A DNA stretch of 64,000 nucleotides. Source: Calonectria ilicicola (Eukaryota > Ascomycota > Sordariomycetes > Hypocreales > Nectriaceae). The DNA is taken from the NCBI GenBank assembly GCA_020809705.1, contig CP085825.1, forward strand, positions 5,022,001 through 5,086,000, in the 5' to 3' direction. Of this stretch, positions 21,007 to 33,944 are shown piece after piece; within the stretch, counting starts at the first letter, position 1; every line of letters starts with the position of its first letter. The position numbers and the translations under genes are program-made. The notes beneath the pieces were generated by a model. It was not told where the DNA came from, searched no databases, and saw only the letters and a program-made list of their open reading frames with translations.

Positions 21007-23345
21007 GCAAGGAATGTTTCATGTACATGGAATTTAGGACTGGATTGACCTTGCTCGCTTATGCCCAAAACTAATAATGCCCTTGTCTGTGGGAGAACTT
21101 TATCGCTTCTTGATTCCTTATAAAATTTGTGGGAATACATTGAAAATCCATATTTTCAGCCTGCAGCTCAAACCAATGAGGGAGGGTGTATTACCGTCAA
21201 AATCCTCCCCACTCTGCATGACAATTGTGGAGTAGTTTTTCGCCAATCTAGCCCGGCATTGCATGCTATCAAGTTGGCATTGCAAAGATAAAATAGAAGA
21301 TGGAACAAAAGTAAATATCGTGAAGGGTGAGATAAAAACTCGACGATTAAAATAAAAATGACTTCAAATTCGTATGCGATTGGTTTATTGTAAACAGCTG
21401 CGTCTAAATTTACGCATATTAGTGTTCGCTCATTGTTGGTTGTGTGATCTTGCCGTTTTCTTCAAAAAGACATTCTCTAAACCAGGAGGGCTGGCAAAGG
21501 TTAGCGCGACCACAGCTGGCATTGCCGCCAATGGCTTAGTCAGGCACAGCGAGAGACTATTAGGGATAGACCTTCTCCCTTGCAGAGGGTTAAGAGTCCG
21601 GTGAAAACGGGAAGGGAGGTTCTGCCGTGTTCCCTGTCCAAGGATCCTTTGGAATGTAATTTGGATGAGAATGGCATAGACCGGAGCATTCCTGGCCCGT
21701 TTATGTAAAGACTCCGGGCTGATCTGCTTCTGGGCTCTTAATTTCTGGACATACTTGGGACCAGTATGGCCCTTCGCTTGCTGCCACTTGTAGTGGTATT
21801 TGTAGGGCTGATGCATTCGTATGCTAAGTATACGCTTGTGGGTGAGTTACCACGTGAGATGTTCAAGTAAACCTCCAGATTTTGGTACGCGTAACACTTA
21901 ATTGTCATTATGAACTGTGCATGATGAATTTGTCGACAATTGCCTGACGTAAAGTGATAACTAAGTTGAAGAACTGCTGGCCTTGCCCCCATATACTGCC
22001 TAACATTTTCATGCTTTTTTCGGTTCCTTATCTGGGTACCTCAAGCGTAAAGATATGGTACCATAGACAAATTTTGTAAGGTAATTTTATATTCTCTTTT
22101 ATCTTTGAACTGAATCGATAGAATGCTTCACTAGCCATTTCGTAACACCAACCTCAATGCGAGGACAAGAAACTACTTGTTGGCTTACCTGAAGCTTGAG
22201 CATTTTGCCGCCTTGAGACTAGCGGCTGGCTCAATTGACCTTTCCCCAGTGACAGACCCACATTTTATGTTGTTCAGTGGTGGCCTTGAGTGATTCACAA
22301 GGCCGAAACGTCTCAATGGAGATCATCCCAGACTTGCCTTCTCAACACGCACCAAGTTCGTCAGCCGTGAATCCTGTAGTCACAAGCGCCAAATCTCTGT
22401 ACAGATATGCAGAGTGCCCAGGCTGCTGGGTCAAACGCTCATTGGTTTGCTTGCTGGTTAGACTGGTATTGAACTGGATGTATGACATTCATTTGGTGGA
22501 CCATGGCCAGGGAAATAAGCCAGCCGATCCCACAAACATTGTGGGGTATCAAGTGCCGTTTCCGCATCTCCAAATTGACCGTGGACAGTCCCAGAGAGGG
22601 ACTGCATGATGACAAGGGGGGTCACCTGAATATCTTGTCCATACGCAGTCTTAGTGCCCACTCATGGACAGTCCCCCGATGCAGCCGTGGAGTCGAACCT
22701 TGATAATTCGCATGCGAGGCTGCAGACTGAAGGTTAAGTCTATTGTATCAAATTTGGAGAGATGTTCGGCTGAATTGAACTTTAGCGATGCGCAAGAGCC
22801 CATTCGGGTTGGTTCTGGAGGTCAAGTCTGATGGCCTCATGGCAAAGTTCAGAGAAGCATGTGGTAAGCCCGTATTATATGGTGACCGAATCTGGAAACC
22901 GTCTAGGACTCCAAGGCTAGTGGAACTCAATGGCGAGATTTATGCAAACCTGCGTGGGCTTGGCCCGTGCTCGCGCCAGAGATCGACGTCGACACGACCC
23001 ATGGTAAAAGCGGCCATGGAAGCCTACCTGAGGCGTCCGAGGAGGCGATAAACGCAAGTAGGTGCGACTCAAGGATGGGGCCAGGGGCGTGCATGTGTGC
23101 GTCAAAGTGTGTCAGTTCAGTTCAAGGCAATTGAGGCCGGGGTGGGCATTCGATTTTCAGGCAGAAGAGGCAGTCGTTTTCCCGCTGGAGCCTGGTCCCG
23201 ACGTGTTTGTCGCCACGGGTCGGGAGGGCACTGGCAGATTCGATTCGTAATGCAGCAGGAAGCCTGTCCGAGGCACCAAATTGATACCTCCAGGCGGTGG
23301 CCACAAAGTCTTGTACCGACCGCCATTCCGAGCAGCCTCTCACAG

Positions 23346-23379
23346 CACGCACGCACACGCGCACACACACACACACACA
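23346..23379. repeat. CA microsatellite
   Basis: A CA-rich tract, interrupted by CGCA units at its start and ending in a pure CACACA run. Confidence 0.9.
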
Positions 23380-23744
23380 GATCATGGCTCGCGCACCGTA
23401 TCGCTCGTTTCTAGGTACCTTCTGGACTGGACCGGCGTGTTGGCTGGGGGAGTGGAGCCAGAAGGCATGAGAAAGCGGAGAACGACAGGGAGTGGAGAGG
23501 GAGACAGGCTCTGTACATGACGAGTGATAGGGCGCCGACGGTCATGATAACCCTGGACGTTATCTGCCCGTAGGTACGGGGTACCGTAGCGTCACAAGCA
23601 GCGCTCATGGCGAGTAGCAAAATGATGCCGCCTCACCGATGCCACCATCCATGCTCGCTGGTCACGGACTCACGGTCACGATCCCATCAGGGACTTGCTT
23701 CCCCTCCCCGCTTCTCCGCCCTACACTTCATTTCAAGGGGAGGG

Positions 23745-23768
23745 GTGTGTGTGTGTGTGTGTGTGTGT
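23745..23768. repeat. (GT)12 microsatellite
   Basis: Twelve uninterrupted GT units, followed after about 50 bases by a long T-rich tract. On the plus strand the tract is GT, whereas the tract 370 bp upstream is CA, so the two are inverted relative to each other. Confidence 0.95.
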
Positions 23769-26700
23769 CTTTCAACCTTGTTTATTATTGTGTCTTTTCT
23801 TTTTTTATCTTCCTTTTTTTTTTTTACTGATTCCGATGTCATGTACTGTCATTGTGCTTCAATCTTGCTGGCTGCCTGCGCGCCCGGGCTTGATAGGCTC
23901 GAAAACTTTACAATTGGTCTCATCGTACGGGGCGATTCCCGCTGGAGCTAGGTGCGGAGCCAGCTAGACAGCGTCTCGGCCAAGCACTATAATAGATGCC
24001 TGCGTCGTCCATCACTGCCTATGCAGTTAAATTAAAATAGACGATTGAGGAGGACGTCATGTCGACCGGACGACCCGGGCCGTCGCAACCTGCGAACCCG
24101 TTCATGGATGGAGACGGGGAGACGGAAATGGGGATGGAGATGGAGCAACCGCTGTTTGCAAGTCTAGCCGTAAGATGAGGGACCATTCCTTGGCTGTTTG
24201 CCTGCCTGTCCCGAGAGTGCTTCCGTCTACAACGTCGGGCCAAGCGCTACATCATCCTTCGCGTCGCAGCCGTGTAGCCCCGAACGACGCGGCTCGCCAA
24301 AGGCAGGACACACACAATTGTCCCCGCTTGTCTCCCCAGCAGCTACCCGAGTCTAGCGGCCAGCGAGAGACAGAGTGAGCGGCGAGTGAGAGGCGAGTGA
24401 GAGGCGTGAGAGAGAGGCTTAGGCTAGGGGGCTTGAGGCCTGCGTGTGCGAGGTGATATATCAAACATCAAGCGCCCATCCCTGCCGGGCCTTGTTGAGC
24501 TGAGACCATGCCCTTGACAAAAGCAAGCCGTCACACACGGAGCCATTCGATGCCATGCATATATGCAGTAAGAGGCTCGCCCAAGCCCCTCTCTCCATCT
24601 AGCCCCTGGTCCATTTCCATCTGGTCAGCCCAGATTCCCAATCGCCAACCGTCCAGGGCCCTCTCGCGTGACGCAGGTTCTGGCTGGGTGCTTTAATTCA
24701 TTCCGTATCCCCCCATCCCACCTGCCCATCTACTCATCTGCCCATGCCTCCTCCTCACTGACCCTCTACTGACCCTCTCCAATTCGGCGCCCCGCAGGTG
24801 GCCCGTCACAGCGGCCGTCACTCGGACCGCCAAGGGCTGTTGCGCCGTCGCCGACATGTATGAGTGATGATGTAGGTGGGAGCCGATGCCGATCACCCTG
24901 CCTCCTTGGGGCCTCCTTGGGACCTCCTTGGGCTACCGTGTTTTTGATTGAACCTGGGTCGATGCATGCAATTCGGCCTTGGCTTTGCAATTGTACCGCG
25001 CAATTGCCTATCGCACAGGAGCTTTGACACATGGTACATTGTGCATGTACACTTATCCTCCGTTCAGTTCACACTGCATTTGCCTGCATCTGCATTTGCA
25101 TTTCCCTTGTACTTGTATCTTTTGTATTTTGTATATCCACGCCTCATCGGAACCCAAAACAAAATCCTCCTGTCAGCAAGCCACAGTCATGACCCATGGT
25201 CATCGCCCCTCATCTGACCTTGCAGTGATAAAACGTTATGCATCTCGTGTTCGTTCTAGGCCGCTTTCGAACCTCGCTTCAAATTACAAAACAAAACAAC
25301 CATTAAAAAAAAATAAACATGGGAAAAAGAAAGCAGAAGAGCTCTCGCCTTCGCCCTATTTGCCCTAGCTCGCTGCAGCCCCCATGTAGCTTTAACCCCC
25401 TCTCATCTTCCGGCTTCAAATAAATATTGGGTAAATTCTAATGAAACCGACAAAACATACTTTTCATCTGGCACAAGGTCAAAAAGGATTATGCATATCA
25501 TCTTGAGGGCATATGAAGCCCTCATTGCCAACCCCTCAAAGCTCCTGGCGTCTGTTGTCTTCCCGCTCTGTATCCGGTCGAGAAACCCGTAGATCAATAA
25601 AGTTTTCATTGAATCCGTTAGTAATCCTATGATACAAAAATAGCGTCACTGTCGTCGTGTTCCTTTTGCTCCAGACACTCATCTCCACCGCCTTGCCCTC
25701 GTCATTCTTGCCAACAATGATTGTAGTGGCGTTCTTTTCCTCCGCGATTAAATCTAGGACGCATGGCTGAATAATAAAGGCCTATGATCGCCCGCTTGAG
25801 TATCCCGAACCATCTTGTCCATCTTCACAGTGGTTCTATACCTAGACTTGAACCATCTGAAGACAAATAATATGAGGTGCCTTATGCATGGGCTCGGCTC
25901 GTAGAGGAACGATGTGGAAATGAAGGGGGAAAAAAAGATGGGGGGAAAATTACCAAATAATTGAGTATAGCTAATTAATTTGAGTATGGCCTCTCTATTA
26001 TTGCCACGTGCAAACCTCTTGGAGCTGGCTGTTGATAAGAGCTATTGGTGTAACTTCGCCTCTTCATCACACACAGCCCAGGACTGGCACCCTGAAATAC
26101 GGAGGAGAATAAAAGAAAAAGGCACGAAAAAGCTCCTTTGGTGTACCATGTGAAAATTGACACTGAAACCTATGGATCCAGTAGGAGTAGGCAATCTGGA
26201 CGGGAATGGTATCCAGACTATACTTGAGAACCATGCCACTCCTCTCATATTAGTTCAAGGTACGACGAGCGTTCGGAACCGATCCTGGTAAGCCAGCGCG
26301 ATCTGGCTGGTGGAACTTGCCCATTTGATTCTTGGAGCCTATCACTTTGGTTAACTAGTTTGTGTTTATCGACGCAATACATTCGCAAGCCTGAGAAAGA
26401 TGTACTGTCGCTTTCGACCTCCACGGGACTCGGAACACTCGGAACCCGAGTATGCGCAAATCATAAAGCGGGCTAATAATTAACAAAGCATTGTTGAATA
26501 CAAAGAGCAACTCGGCCTATACTAGGAGAGCCAAGGGTGACGAAGATGCTAATATAGAGAGACTCGGCTCCTCTATTGTTGGCTCAGCAGCCGGACGACA
26601 AGAGGAATACAATGGTCCGTTGTCAATATGCACTATACAGAACGTCGACATTCACCAAAAGACTAAGAACTTCACTAATACAGTGTTGAGAACCTGGTTC

Positions 26701-27053
26701 ACCAACATCCGCTCCAGTACTTGAATTCAGGTATATAATGCTCCATACACCCAACGCCGTTGCCATGAAAGCACAACACCACGCATGGGTTCGCAACAAA
26801 CATGAACCACCAGGGAAGACAAGATGAATCAGCAAAGTGACAAGCGTAAAAATGCATCCCTGAGCTTCATCCATCTTTCTTCCCTTACCCCCCAAGTCTT
26901 TTTTTGTCACGAGGAAGAAAATCAAAAAGCGTCCATACACCATCAAAGACAAACAGCACCATAGTCATGATCCTTCCCACCAGGAACGCAATCCCATCAG
27001 TTAGTCCGCCTCAGAGAGCTGTACCGAGCCGACTAGTAAACACGGGCGATAAA

Positions 27054-27077
27054 ATCACCATCACCATCACCATCACC
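27054..27077. repeat. (ATCACC)4 hexanucleotide repeat
   Basis: Four perfect ATCACC units in tandem, in non-coding DNA 360 bp from the 3' end of the Btz gene. One frame would read as His/His-type repeats, but no gene supports it. Confidence 0.9.
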
Positions 27078-27434
27078 ATGACGGCCAGGTCCCATCCAAC
27101 GCACAAGGACCACCGGAATCATCCTATAATGCAAAGCCAATCAATCCTAAGGCAAGGACCGTCAAAATGTATTTTCCTCCAGCCGACACAATGGGGCAAA
27201 CCCCCAATACAGGATGCGAACAAGCAATGAATATGTTGTCCCATCCAAATAATTTTTTTTAGTCCCCTTGCCTATCCATACATCAGTCCGAAAAGGTTCC
27301 TTGCGGTAAGCGGCTCGCATGCCGCAGAGTTTTTTTGTTCTTTTAAGTGTGAGGTCGTAGTTATAGTATTAAATTGAGTACGTGTAATAAGCATGTGGAT
27401 AGGTAAAGTAAGTGAGCTCTGACATGCTGCAACT

Positions 27435-29615
27435 CTACTGCGGGTAGTAGACCATGCCAGGAGCTTGCTGAGCGTAGTAAAATGCGTCAGGGCTGGGTGT
27501 CACCATCCCCCCCATGCCCATGACATTGGGTTGGTAGCCTTGAGGAGCGGAGTAGGCTGGGTAATTGTTAACCGGAGGCAGCTGAGAGGCATCGTAATAA
27601 TAGACCATGCCGTTGACCTCCTGGGCGACAAGATTGGGGTTTGCTCCAGGTGGCTGTGCGTTGCCCTGGACAGGCTGCTCATGCTGGGTTTGAGGAGTGT
27701 AGCTTCCAGGGGGGGCCTGCTGGCCTGGAACAAAAGCAGGAGCTGCAGCAGATGCCATATTGGGGTAGTAGTAACCTTGCTGAGGCTGTACTTGGTACGG
27801 CTGCTGACTATAGAATGGTGGTTGCTGGCCGTAGGTGTTGGGCTGGAACGGCGCCGCGTGGATTGCCCGCTCGGGAATTTGAGACAGAGGTGTCCCAGTG
27901 GAGAGCTGTGAAGGATACGAGGGCTGGCGATTGTGAGATTCGTGTGAGATTCCATTCGACATTTGCATAGGAACCTGCTGGTGGAAGGCCTGCTGAAATG
28001 CCTGGGGGCCTTGCTGCATAGTCGGCGATTCGATATCAGCAACCGAGATGTTCTTTTGGGGACGCGGTTGGTGCATGGGGAGGGCCGACGGTGGTCGGTT
28101 CTCCTGAAATGCCGGCTTCTGAGGCAGGGGATAAGTCTGCGGCTGAGGAAGATCGTTGATCGAGGGTTCCGATATCATCGGCTTGTCGTGGTGGACAACC
28201 GGCATCTGCTGGTCCAGTGGCACCGGCGGTGGCGGCATAGCCATATGGATGTCAGGCCGGGGAGCAGGAGGCAGTCGAACAACGGGTCGTGAGTTCTCAA
28301 CCGGAATAGGTGGCCGGGAGATGACGGAGCCGGTCGGAGAGAACATGTAGTCACGATCGACGATGGATGATCTACGACTGACACCAACGCTTGGAGAGTA
28401 AACACTACCATAATAGCTTCCCCCGAAGACGCTGGTCCTTCTCGAGAATCCTCCTACTGAGCCAAACCCAGATCGAGGTTTGCCGCGCATCCGCTGCTGG
28501 TTAGGCCGCATAGCACGAGGAATGAATATAAAGGATCTGTCGGCAGCGGGGAAGATGTATCGAGGAGGGTTGTCAGGGAGAGAAATCCGGACGGGCTTGT
28601 CTCGCCGCAGGGGAGGGCGGTGGTCGGGTAGTTTTGTATACTGCTTGACGGCAACGCCCGAGAAGACGGCAGGAGCCTTCATGTTCGGAAGATACACCCG
28701 AACCTGTGCATTTCCAATGTGCTTCTCGGTGGAGAGGGTGCGGTTGATGGGAGTCGGGTTGGGTTCACATGTGGGAATGTATCCGTTGCCGTTTGCTGGG
28801 CCCTCTTCGTCCACCATATGTCGGGGTCGTGCTGGGGGTGATGGCTCTGCAACAGTCTCATGCATATCGTGGGTCCAAGGAGAATTGGTAGTCGGGTCAG
28901 CCGGGTGGTGCAATTGGTTGCTGTTGTTGTTAGCAAAAGAGCTTCGATGAAAGAATTCAGGAAGGGATACATACTTGACGGGTGCAAAGGGGCCGCCAAT
29001 ACCGCCCCGTCCGCCTCTTCCACGGCCTCTCCCAAATGGTCGGAAGCCGTTGGCCGCGGGTCCTGCATGCCGGTGGTCGTGCATAAAGAAGGCACCTCGG
29101 TTGGGCACGAAGGCCGGATCCTCATCCCTCCGTTTCTTGTAATCCTCGTGCTCCTGGCGTCGTCGATTGGCGGCGGAGCTCTCTTTTTGACGAATGGCGG
29201 AAGCGGAGCTCACAACGATGGGGGCGTTTGGCGACTTGGCAGGTTCCGGGGCGGTGACTTCGTCAAAGTGCATCTCCTGAACTGGAGGGTCTTTGTCTGT
29301 GATGGATAGGCCATGCAACATTACTTCGGTGTCCGAGACTGCCTTGCTGTCGGTCTGGGCATCGGTGCCTAACTTGGAGGATTGCTTGTGGGCGCCATTG
29401 GCTGTCTTGCGAGTATTCGGAGAGGTCGGAGAGGCTTCATCGATGTTGCTTGTATCACTATCGTCGACTAAATCATTGTCATCGGTGGCGAGGGAGCCGT
29501 CGGTGATGGAGTCGTCATCGAGGTCGAGGGCCTCCGGGCCACCCTCGTCGTCGCCCTCATCCTCAACGCGGCGACGCTGGCCGATGAGCTTTCTGCGGCG
29601 GGGAGCGCCAGCCAT
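27435..29615 (-). CDS. Btz-domain protein (Barentsz/MLN51/CASC3-like, exon junction complex)
   Basis: Likely fungal homologue of the exon-junction-complex factor Barentsz/MLN51, which binds eIF4AIII on spliced mRNA. Exons 28975-29615 and 27435-28920, intron 28921-28974 (54 nt), giving 708 aa. The N-terminus MAGAPRRRKLIGQRRR is basic and is followed by an acidic, disordered region. The Btz (SELOR) signature spans about 155-235: HEDYKKRRDEDPAFVPNRGAFFMHDHRH, then GRGRGRGGRGG, then SPWTHDMHE. The C-terminal half is Q/P/Y-rich, with motifs such as PPFYSQQPYQVQP and GMVYYYD. The intron has donor AA/GTATGT, branch GCTAAC and acceptor CAACAG, but is 3n long and stop-free, so retention would add 18 residues inside the Btz region (726 aa). 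I favour splicing, because the signals are near-perfect. Confidence 0.82.
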   Translation of the reverse strand: MAGAPRRRKLIGQRRRVEDEGDDEGGPEALDLDDDSITDGSLATDDNDLVDDSDTSNIDEASPTSPNTRKTANGAHKQSSKLGTDAQTDSKAVSDTEVMLHGLSITDKDPPVQEMHFDEVTAPEPAKSPNAPIVVSSASAIRQKESSAANRRRQEHEDYKKRRDEDPAFVPNRGAFFMHDHRHAGPAANGFRPFGRGRGRGGRGGIGGPFAPVKYVSLPEFFHRSSFANNNSNQLHHPADPTTNSPWTHDMHETVAEPSPPARPRHMVDEEGPANGNGYIPTCEPNPTPINRTLSTEKHIGNAQVRVYLPNMKAPAVFSGVAVKQYTKLPDHRPPLRRDKPVRISLPDNPPRYIFPAADRSFIFIPRAMRPNQQRMRGKPRSGFGSVGGFSRRTSVFGGSYYGSVYSPSVGVSRRSSIVDRDYMFSPTGSVISRPPIPVENSRPVVRLPPAPRPDIHMAMPPPPVPLDQQMPVVHHDKPMISEPSINDLPQPQTYPLPQKPAFQENRPPSALPMHQPRPQKNISVADIESPTMQQGPQAFQQAFHQQVPMQMSNGISHESHNRQPSYPSQLSTGTPLSQIPERAIHAAPFQPNTYGQQPPFYSQQPYQVQPQQGYYYPNMASAAAPAFVPGQQAPPGSYTPQTQHEQPVQGNAQPPGANPNLVAQEVNGMVYYYDASQLPPVNNYPAYSAPQGYQPNVMGMGGMVTPSPDAFYYAQQAPGMVYYPQ

Positions 29616-32600
29616 GGTTGCGCAGCGATGAAGGCGATGAAACAGACGACGGAGGGGGCTTCGGGGTCGAACAACGGAAGAGGGTGCGACGGGCCGGACA
29701 GATCATGCGGCGACGGCCGGGCGCAGCGGATAGGGAGCAGGAGTGATGACGGAGCAACAAAGGGCGGTACGGGTTATTTGTAAAAAATAAAAAAGAAAGA
29801 AGGAGGTTAAGGTAAGATGAGATGAATCAAGGCCTAGGAACCGCCCGGCGGTAGTGGTGAAAAAGCAATAAGAACGAAGAGGGAAAAAACAAAACAACCC
29901 AATGCCGAATATAGAGATTGCTAACAAGGAAGAGCAACCGCTAGACAACCAACCCAAATAGAGAAACCAAGAGAGGAAAAGAGGGGGGGAAAGGGGAGAG
30001 AGACGACTCTGCGAGGCTCTCTTGCCTGGATGCAAGGCGGATGGATGCAGAGCAGGCGGTGGTGGAGAGCGGGAGGCGGCGAGGGGAGGCGGCGAAGTGG
30101 AGGAGGAGACGAGAGGGTGAAGGAGGAGGAGAACGAGATGTGGTGATGGTGGTCCGGAGAGAAGATTTGGTAAGGTAAATCGGATCGCCAAAAAATGCTG
30201 GCCCCCCCGGCCCTTAGTTCTCTAGTGCCGCTAGCCCCATGTTACTGAGGAATCTGGGCTGCCAGCACACACAGGTACCGGCCAAGCGAAACTTGTATGG
30301 GGAGGTACATGGAATTGGAGTGTCTGGCTCCAGCTTGGCGGGTGCTGGCTACCAGACGAAACGGTCCCCAAGCCCGCTGGTAGCGTGCCAGCATGAAGAG
30401 ACAGCACCTAGAATCCACTACAGGATGGAACCTAGGTACAGACGTAGCTAGTCACCCTGGTATTGTTCAGTAGGCCTTGCTGTACATCAGCCTGTCTGTG
30501 CTTATCGTCAAATCCATGGCATTTGATTCATCATCAGTCAACATATCCGAATCATCACCTGCAGCATCATGCTTTCGTGCGTCCCGTGTCGAGCATTTTA
30601 ACACTCAGCAAGCGGGAGACGGGGGCACCCCAAAAAAGCCACTCACTCCAAATTGCCCGCTTGAATTACAAGGTGCATTTCCGCCGAAAAGGCGAGAGAG
30701 AAGGAAAAAAAAAAAAGAGAGTACCCACATACTCGGTTTGATGGCATCACAGATTCTTCCATGCCCTTCCTTCAGAGTCTGATCATCCAAATTCACAAAG
30801 GGGAGAAAGACGCACACTATGAGCAAGCATTCAGGGCAAATCCACATAACCCAGGGCTATATCCACCACACAGCTCGTGTCCCTCCCATTCGCCTCGCTG
30901 TAGGAATACACATGCTCACACTCTGCAACTGAACCGTCATGGTTGTTTTTCCTTTGTTGTTGTTTCTGCTGTCTGTTACCAATCTGGGTTACAGGGTGTC
31001 TCTCCAACTCACACGGCCACCCACGCACCTGCACACCATGTCTGGCCAGCTCTGAATCACACAACCGGCATTAGCCAGCTCCACGTCTGCCTTGCTACCT
31101 CGGGCTTCTGCCTGGCTTCATGCAAAGCTGTCGCTAAATAATTCGAAATGACGCTTGTCGCCTTCTATTTGGATGCTCGCAAGCTCCTCTACTATTTCGC
31201 ACCGAGTTGCAACGCCCCCTCAGGCCCCGCCAGCGGATGCACTCCCTGTGGCATGACATGAATCTCTCACGCTCAATCTCCTCACTCTCCCTCCCATCAG
31301 ATGATACCCCAACAAGTCGCAAGAGGGAAGAATTGGCGCACACACATGTATGCACGCACACCACACGTACGAATCCGATTCCGGGCCTGGGGGCAGCAAA
31401 TGTAAGCCAAGGTGGTGGGTAGCATGTAATGTAGTGAGTGTTGTAGCTGACCAAAAACACTCCACCTGCTCCTCTCTCTCCCTCTCCCTCTCCCCTTGCC
31501 AGCGTGCTGTAACCCATCCGTGATGCATCGCGCACCGATTTTATCGGCGAAGCACTTTCTCACTCCATACTCTCCCGAAACAAGACGAAATCAAGGAATC
31601 GAATTACCGCCCGAGTACAGTGGCACCGTGGGGTGTGAGGCCACGTTCCGAATGGGCCTGCATACCTGACAGGGCAGAGACGGAAACATGACCTAGCAGA
31701 GGGCTCGGCTGCTACTGGGTGACGTTGTTGTGGACCGTATCTGTATTTACGTATAGATTAGATGTGTGTGCGTCTGTCTGTGTCTGCATCTGCATCTATA
31801 TCTGTATGTCGGCGTGCCAATGGCCATCCCCCGTATCATGGATGTGGTACTTGGCCGTATGTCTCTGTGCTGGCTTGCTCTCAACTGGGCCTGGGCCAAG
31901 CAAGGAGATAGATCCAGAACAGTGGCCCATCCTGATCAACCACCCCGCATTCACATCCTCCATCGAGGACCCCGGTGCGCGATCCACAATCTCTTTTCAT
32001 CCGTCCACCCGCCGCCGGAAAGGAAGACGAAGAGTCAAACGACAACGGGACGGTGTGGGTTTCGTCAGTACGACTAAGGCGAACACCAAACGAACTAGCA
32101 GAGCATGAATATGCACAACATCGTAGAGGCAGCGTAGAGCTGCCGTGTCTTGGCCAAACCCAGATAGTTATTCTGCGACCACATCCAAGAGAAATACGAC
32201 TGTGACCTTGCGAATCCTACCATCGGCCGGACTCCCCGTCGTCCCATCAATCCACGAGGCCCTTTGAGTCCCCCTTCCGTCCCTCCACCAACCCCGGCCT
32301 CCTCCCTCCCCCCTCCAAGCAAGTCAAGATCACGGACGTCCCTCGAGGGTGGGGGTAAATTAGAGGCCAAGGAAAAAAAAAATTTAAAAATTTGAGAGGC
32401 GGCTCTGAGCAATGTCTTAGGTTTTGGCATGACGCTCACCTGTGGTTGGCGGACCGACCGACACCACTGGAGACAGGCACATGTCAAATATGACCTGGGT
32501 CGTGTTCCGATTTGGCTACCAGGCGACGCTAATCAATTTGTCTTGCAACCCCCCAAACACACGCGAGAGTGTCAACACCGGCCGAAGCCGAGTCATCACA

Positions 32601-33944
32601 ACCTCCTCGACTGGCTCTGCGGTGCTAGACTTTCTTGGGATGGGACCATAGCTCTATTCACATTTGTATAGTTTAAAGCACGCGAGGCGTATCCAGAGAT
32701 GATCATCTTGACGTGGTCTTGTGCTTGACGTGACCTGACCATGCGGTGCTCCACAGTTTTCTTTCTTTCTCACTTACTTACTTACTTTCTTTCCTTTTCT
32801 CTTTTTTATTTTTATGTCTTGGTCCCTGCTTGCGCTGGACATGACATGGTATGACATGATCTCAAAGCACTGACGTCGTGCCGTGGCCAACAATTCAAGA
32901 CCTGAACCCTGGGCTGTTCAGTTTCCTCATATAACTTGAATCATGAACCAGGCCCTGCTGCCGCTCAACTCCGCAGCTCAGACAAACAAGGTGGCCGACG
33001 CATATGGCGGCTGACGTGGCGACAGAGATCTCGCAGCGAAGGTGGCTAGAATGACATGCTTCTGCTACAGCACAGTTGAGCTGGTTTTCACCAGGCGTCT
33101 CGGCGGGGTTCCTCTCACCCAGCTCCCCCTTTGGGCCTAAGCAGCCATCGCTTCCGTCGCTCTCTCTCAATCGTTCCCCGCTATTGGCATTCCCATTTTC
33201 CCCAGATCTCTTGCCGCGCTAAGACTGTAGACTTTTAGCCAGCTGGTGAGCTATTCTAAGCTCCTCGAGGTCTCTCTCTGTTTGCTCTCTGTCTCTGCTC
33301 AGCCCATCATCCATCCCCAGCTCCGCTTCAGCTCCAGTCCATTCGTTTCACAATCAGATCATGTCGCAGTGACAGCAGAGCCCTTTTGTTCTCATTCCGC
33401 CTTTCTCCCCTTGTACGTAATTGTCAACCCATCTGAGCACAGCGCTTTGCTTTGCATCCCCTTGGGCCTTGCAACGCCGGATATCATGGGAGTGTCACCC
33501 GCGCGGTGGGTCCCTCCGTTTAGCACGCAAATAAGTAGCCCGGTCGGCGCCGGCTTCCAGCGGGTTTTAAACACAAAAAAACCAAAAAGGCGCCAAAGGA
33601 GAAAAAAAAAGAGAGCACCCGCAGGAAGCCAAGACCAGCCTCCATAACAGTCCCCAGCAAACCCATGTGATCATTGGAGCTGCCTCTAACGTCAGTCCTC
33701 TAACCTACCCAGATACATGACAAGCTTCCCCCCCTCCTACTTCTCCTCCTTATCGCCCACCTCTTCCCCGGCCGTCCATTTCAATTCTGCTGTATTCCGG
33801 GGGGACCGTCTTCGCTGCTGTGCACTTAATTCGACGTCTACGGGCGTAGATGCCGCCACTTAAAAAGTCGGATTTCTGACACGCCGAAAACCGAAACAAA
33901 TTGAGGCTCCGCGCGCCAACCAGAAGAAAGATCGACAACCCATC
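29616..33944. other. gene-poor region upstream of Btz gene
   Basis: About 4.3 kb without a recognised gene. The first 600 bases next to the Btz start are purine-rich on the plus strand (pyrimidine-rich leader on the Btz strand). CT-rich tracts occur at 31470-31500, an ACTT tetranucleotide tract at 32772-32786 and an A run near 32370. Short frames only. At 33837-33850 there is a perfect palindromic pair TCTACG-GG-CGTAGA in the promoter of the next gene. Confidence 0.5.
33837..33850. promoter_or_regulatory. palindrome TCTACG-GG-CGTAGA upstream of orphan gene
   Basis: Two 6-bp arms separated by GG, about 95 bp upstream of the ATG at 33945. A dimeric transcription factor site is plausible. No factor is assigned. 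Confidence 0.35.

Larger units (their letters stand above)
21007..27434. other. gene-poor region between MYG1 and Btz genes
   Basis: About 6.4 kb without a recognisable gene. It contains GT and CA microsatellites and a hexanucleotide tract (listed separately). Open frames are short and lack recognisable domains; the longest on the minus strand (21430-21816, 128 codons) has no recognised family. A tRNA-like B box on the minus strand at 22686-22696 was examined and rejected. The region is AT-richer at both edges, consistent with 3' UTRs of the convergent flanking genes. Confidence 0.55.

Noticed and set aside
21430..21816. A 128-codon minus-strand frame in the gene-poor region
   Set aside because: No domain recognised, odd composition and no splice partner. 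A degraded transposon fragment remains possible but cannot be supported.
22686..22696. tRNA-like B box GGTTCGACTCC on the minus strand
   Set aside because: The T-stem pairs at only three of five positions, no A box or acceptor stem of the right length was found, and no 72-nt cloverleaf closes.
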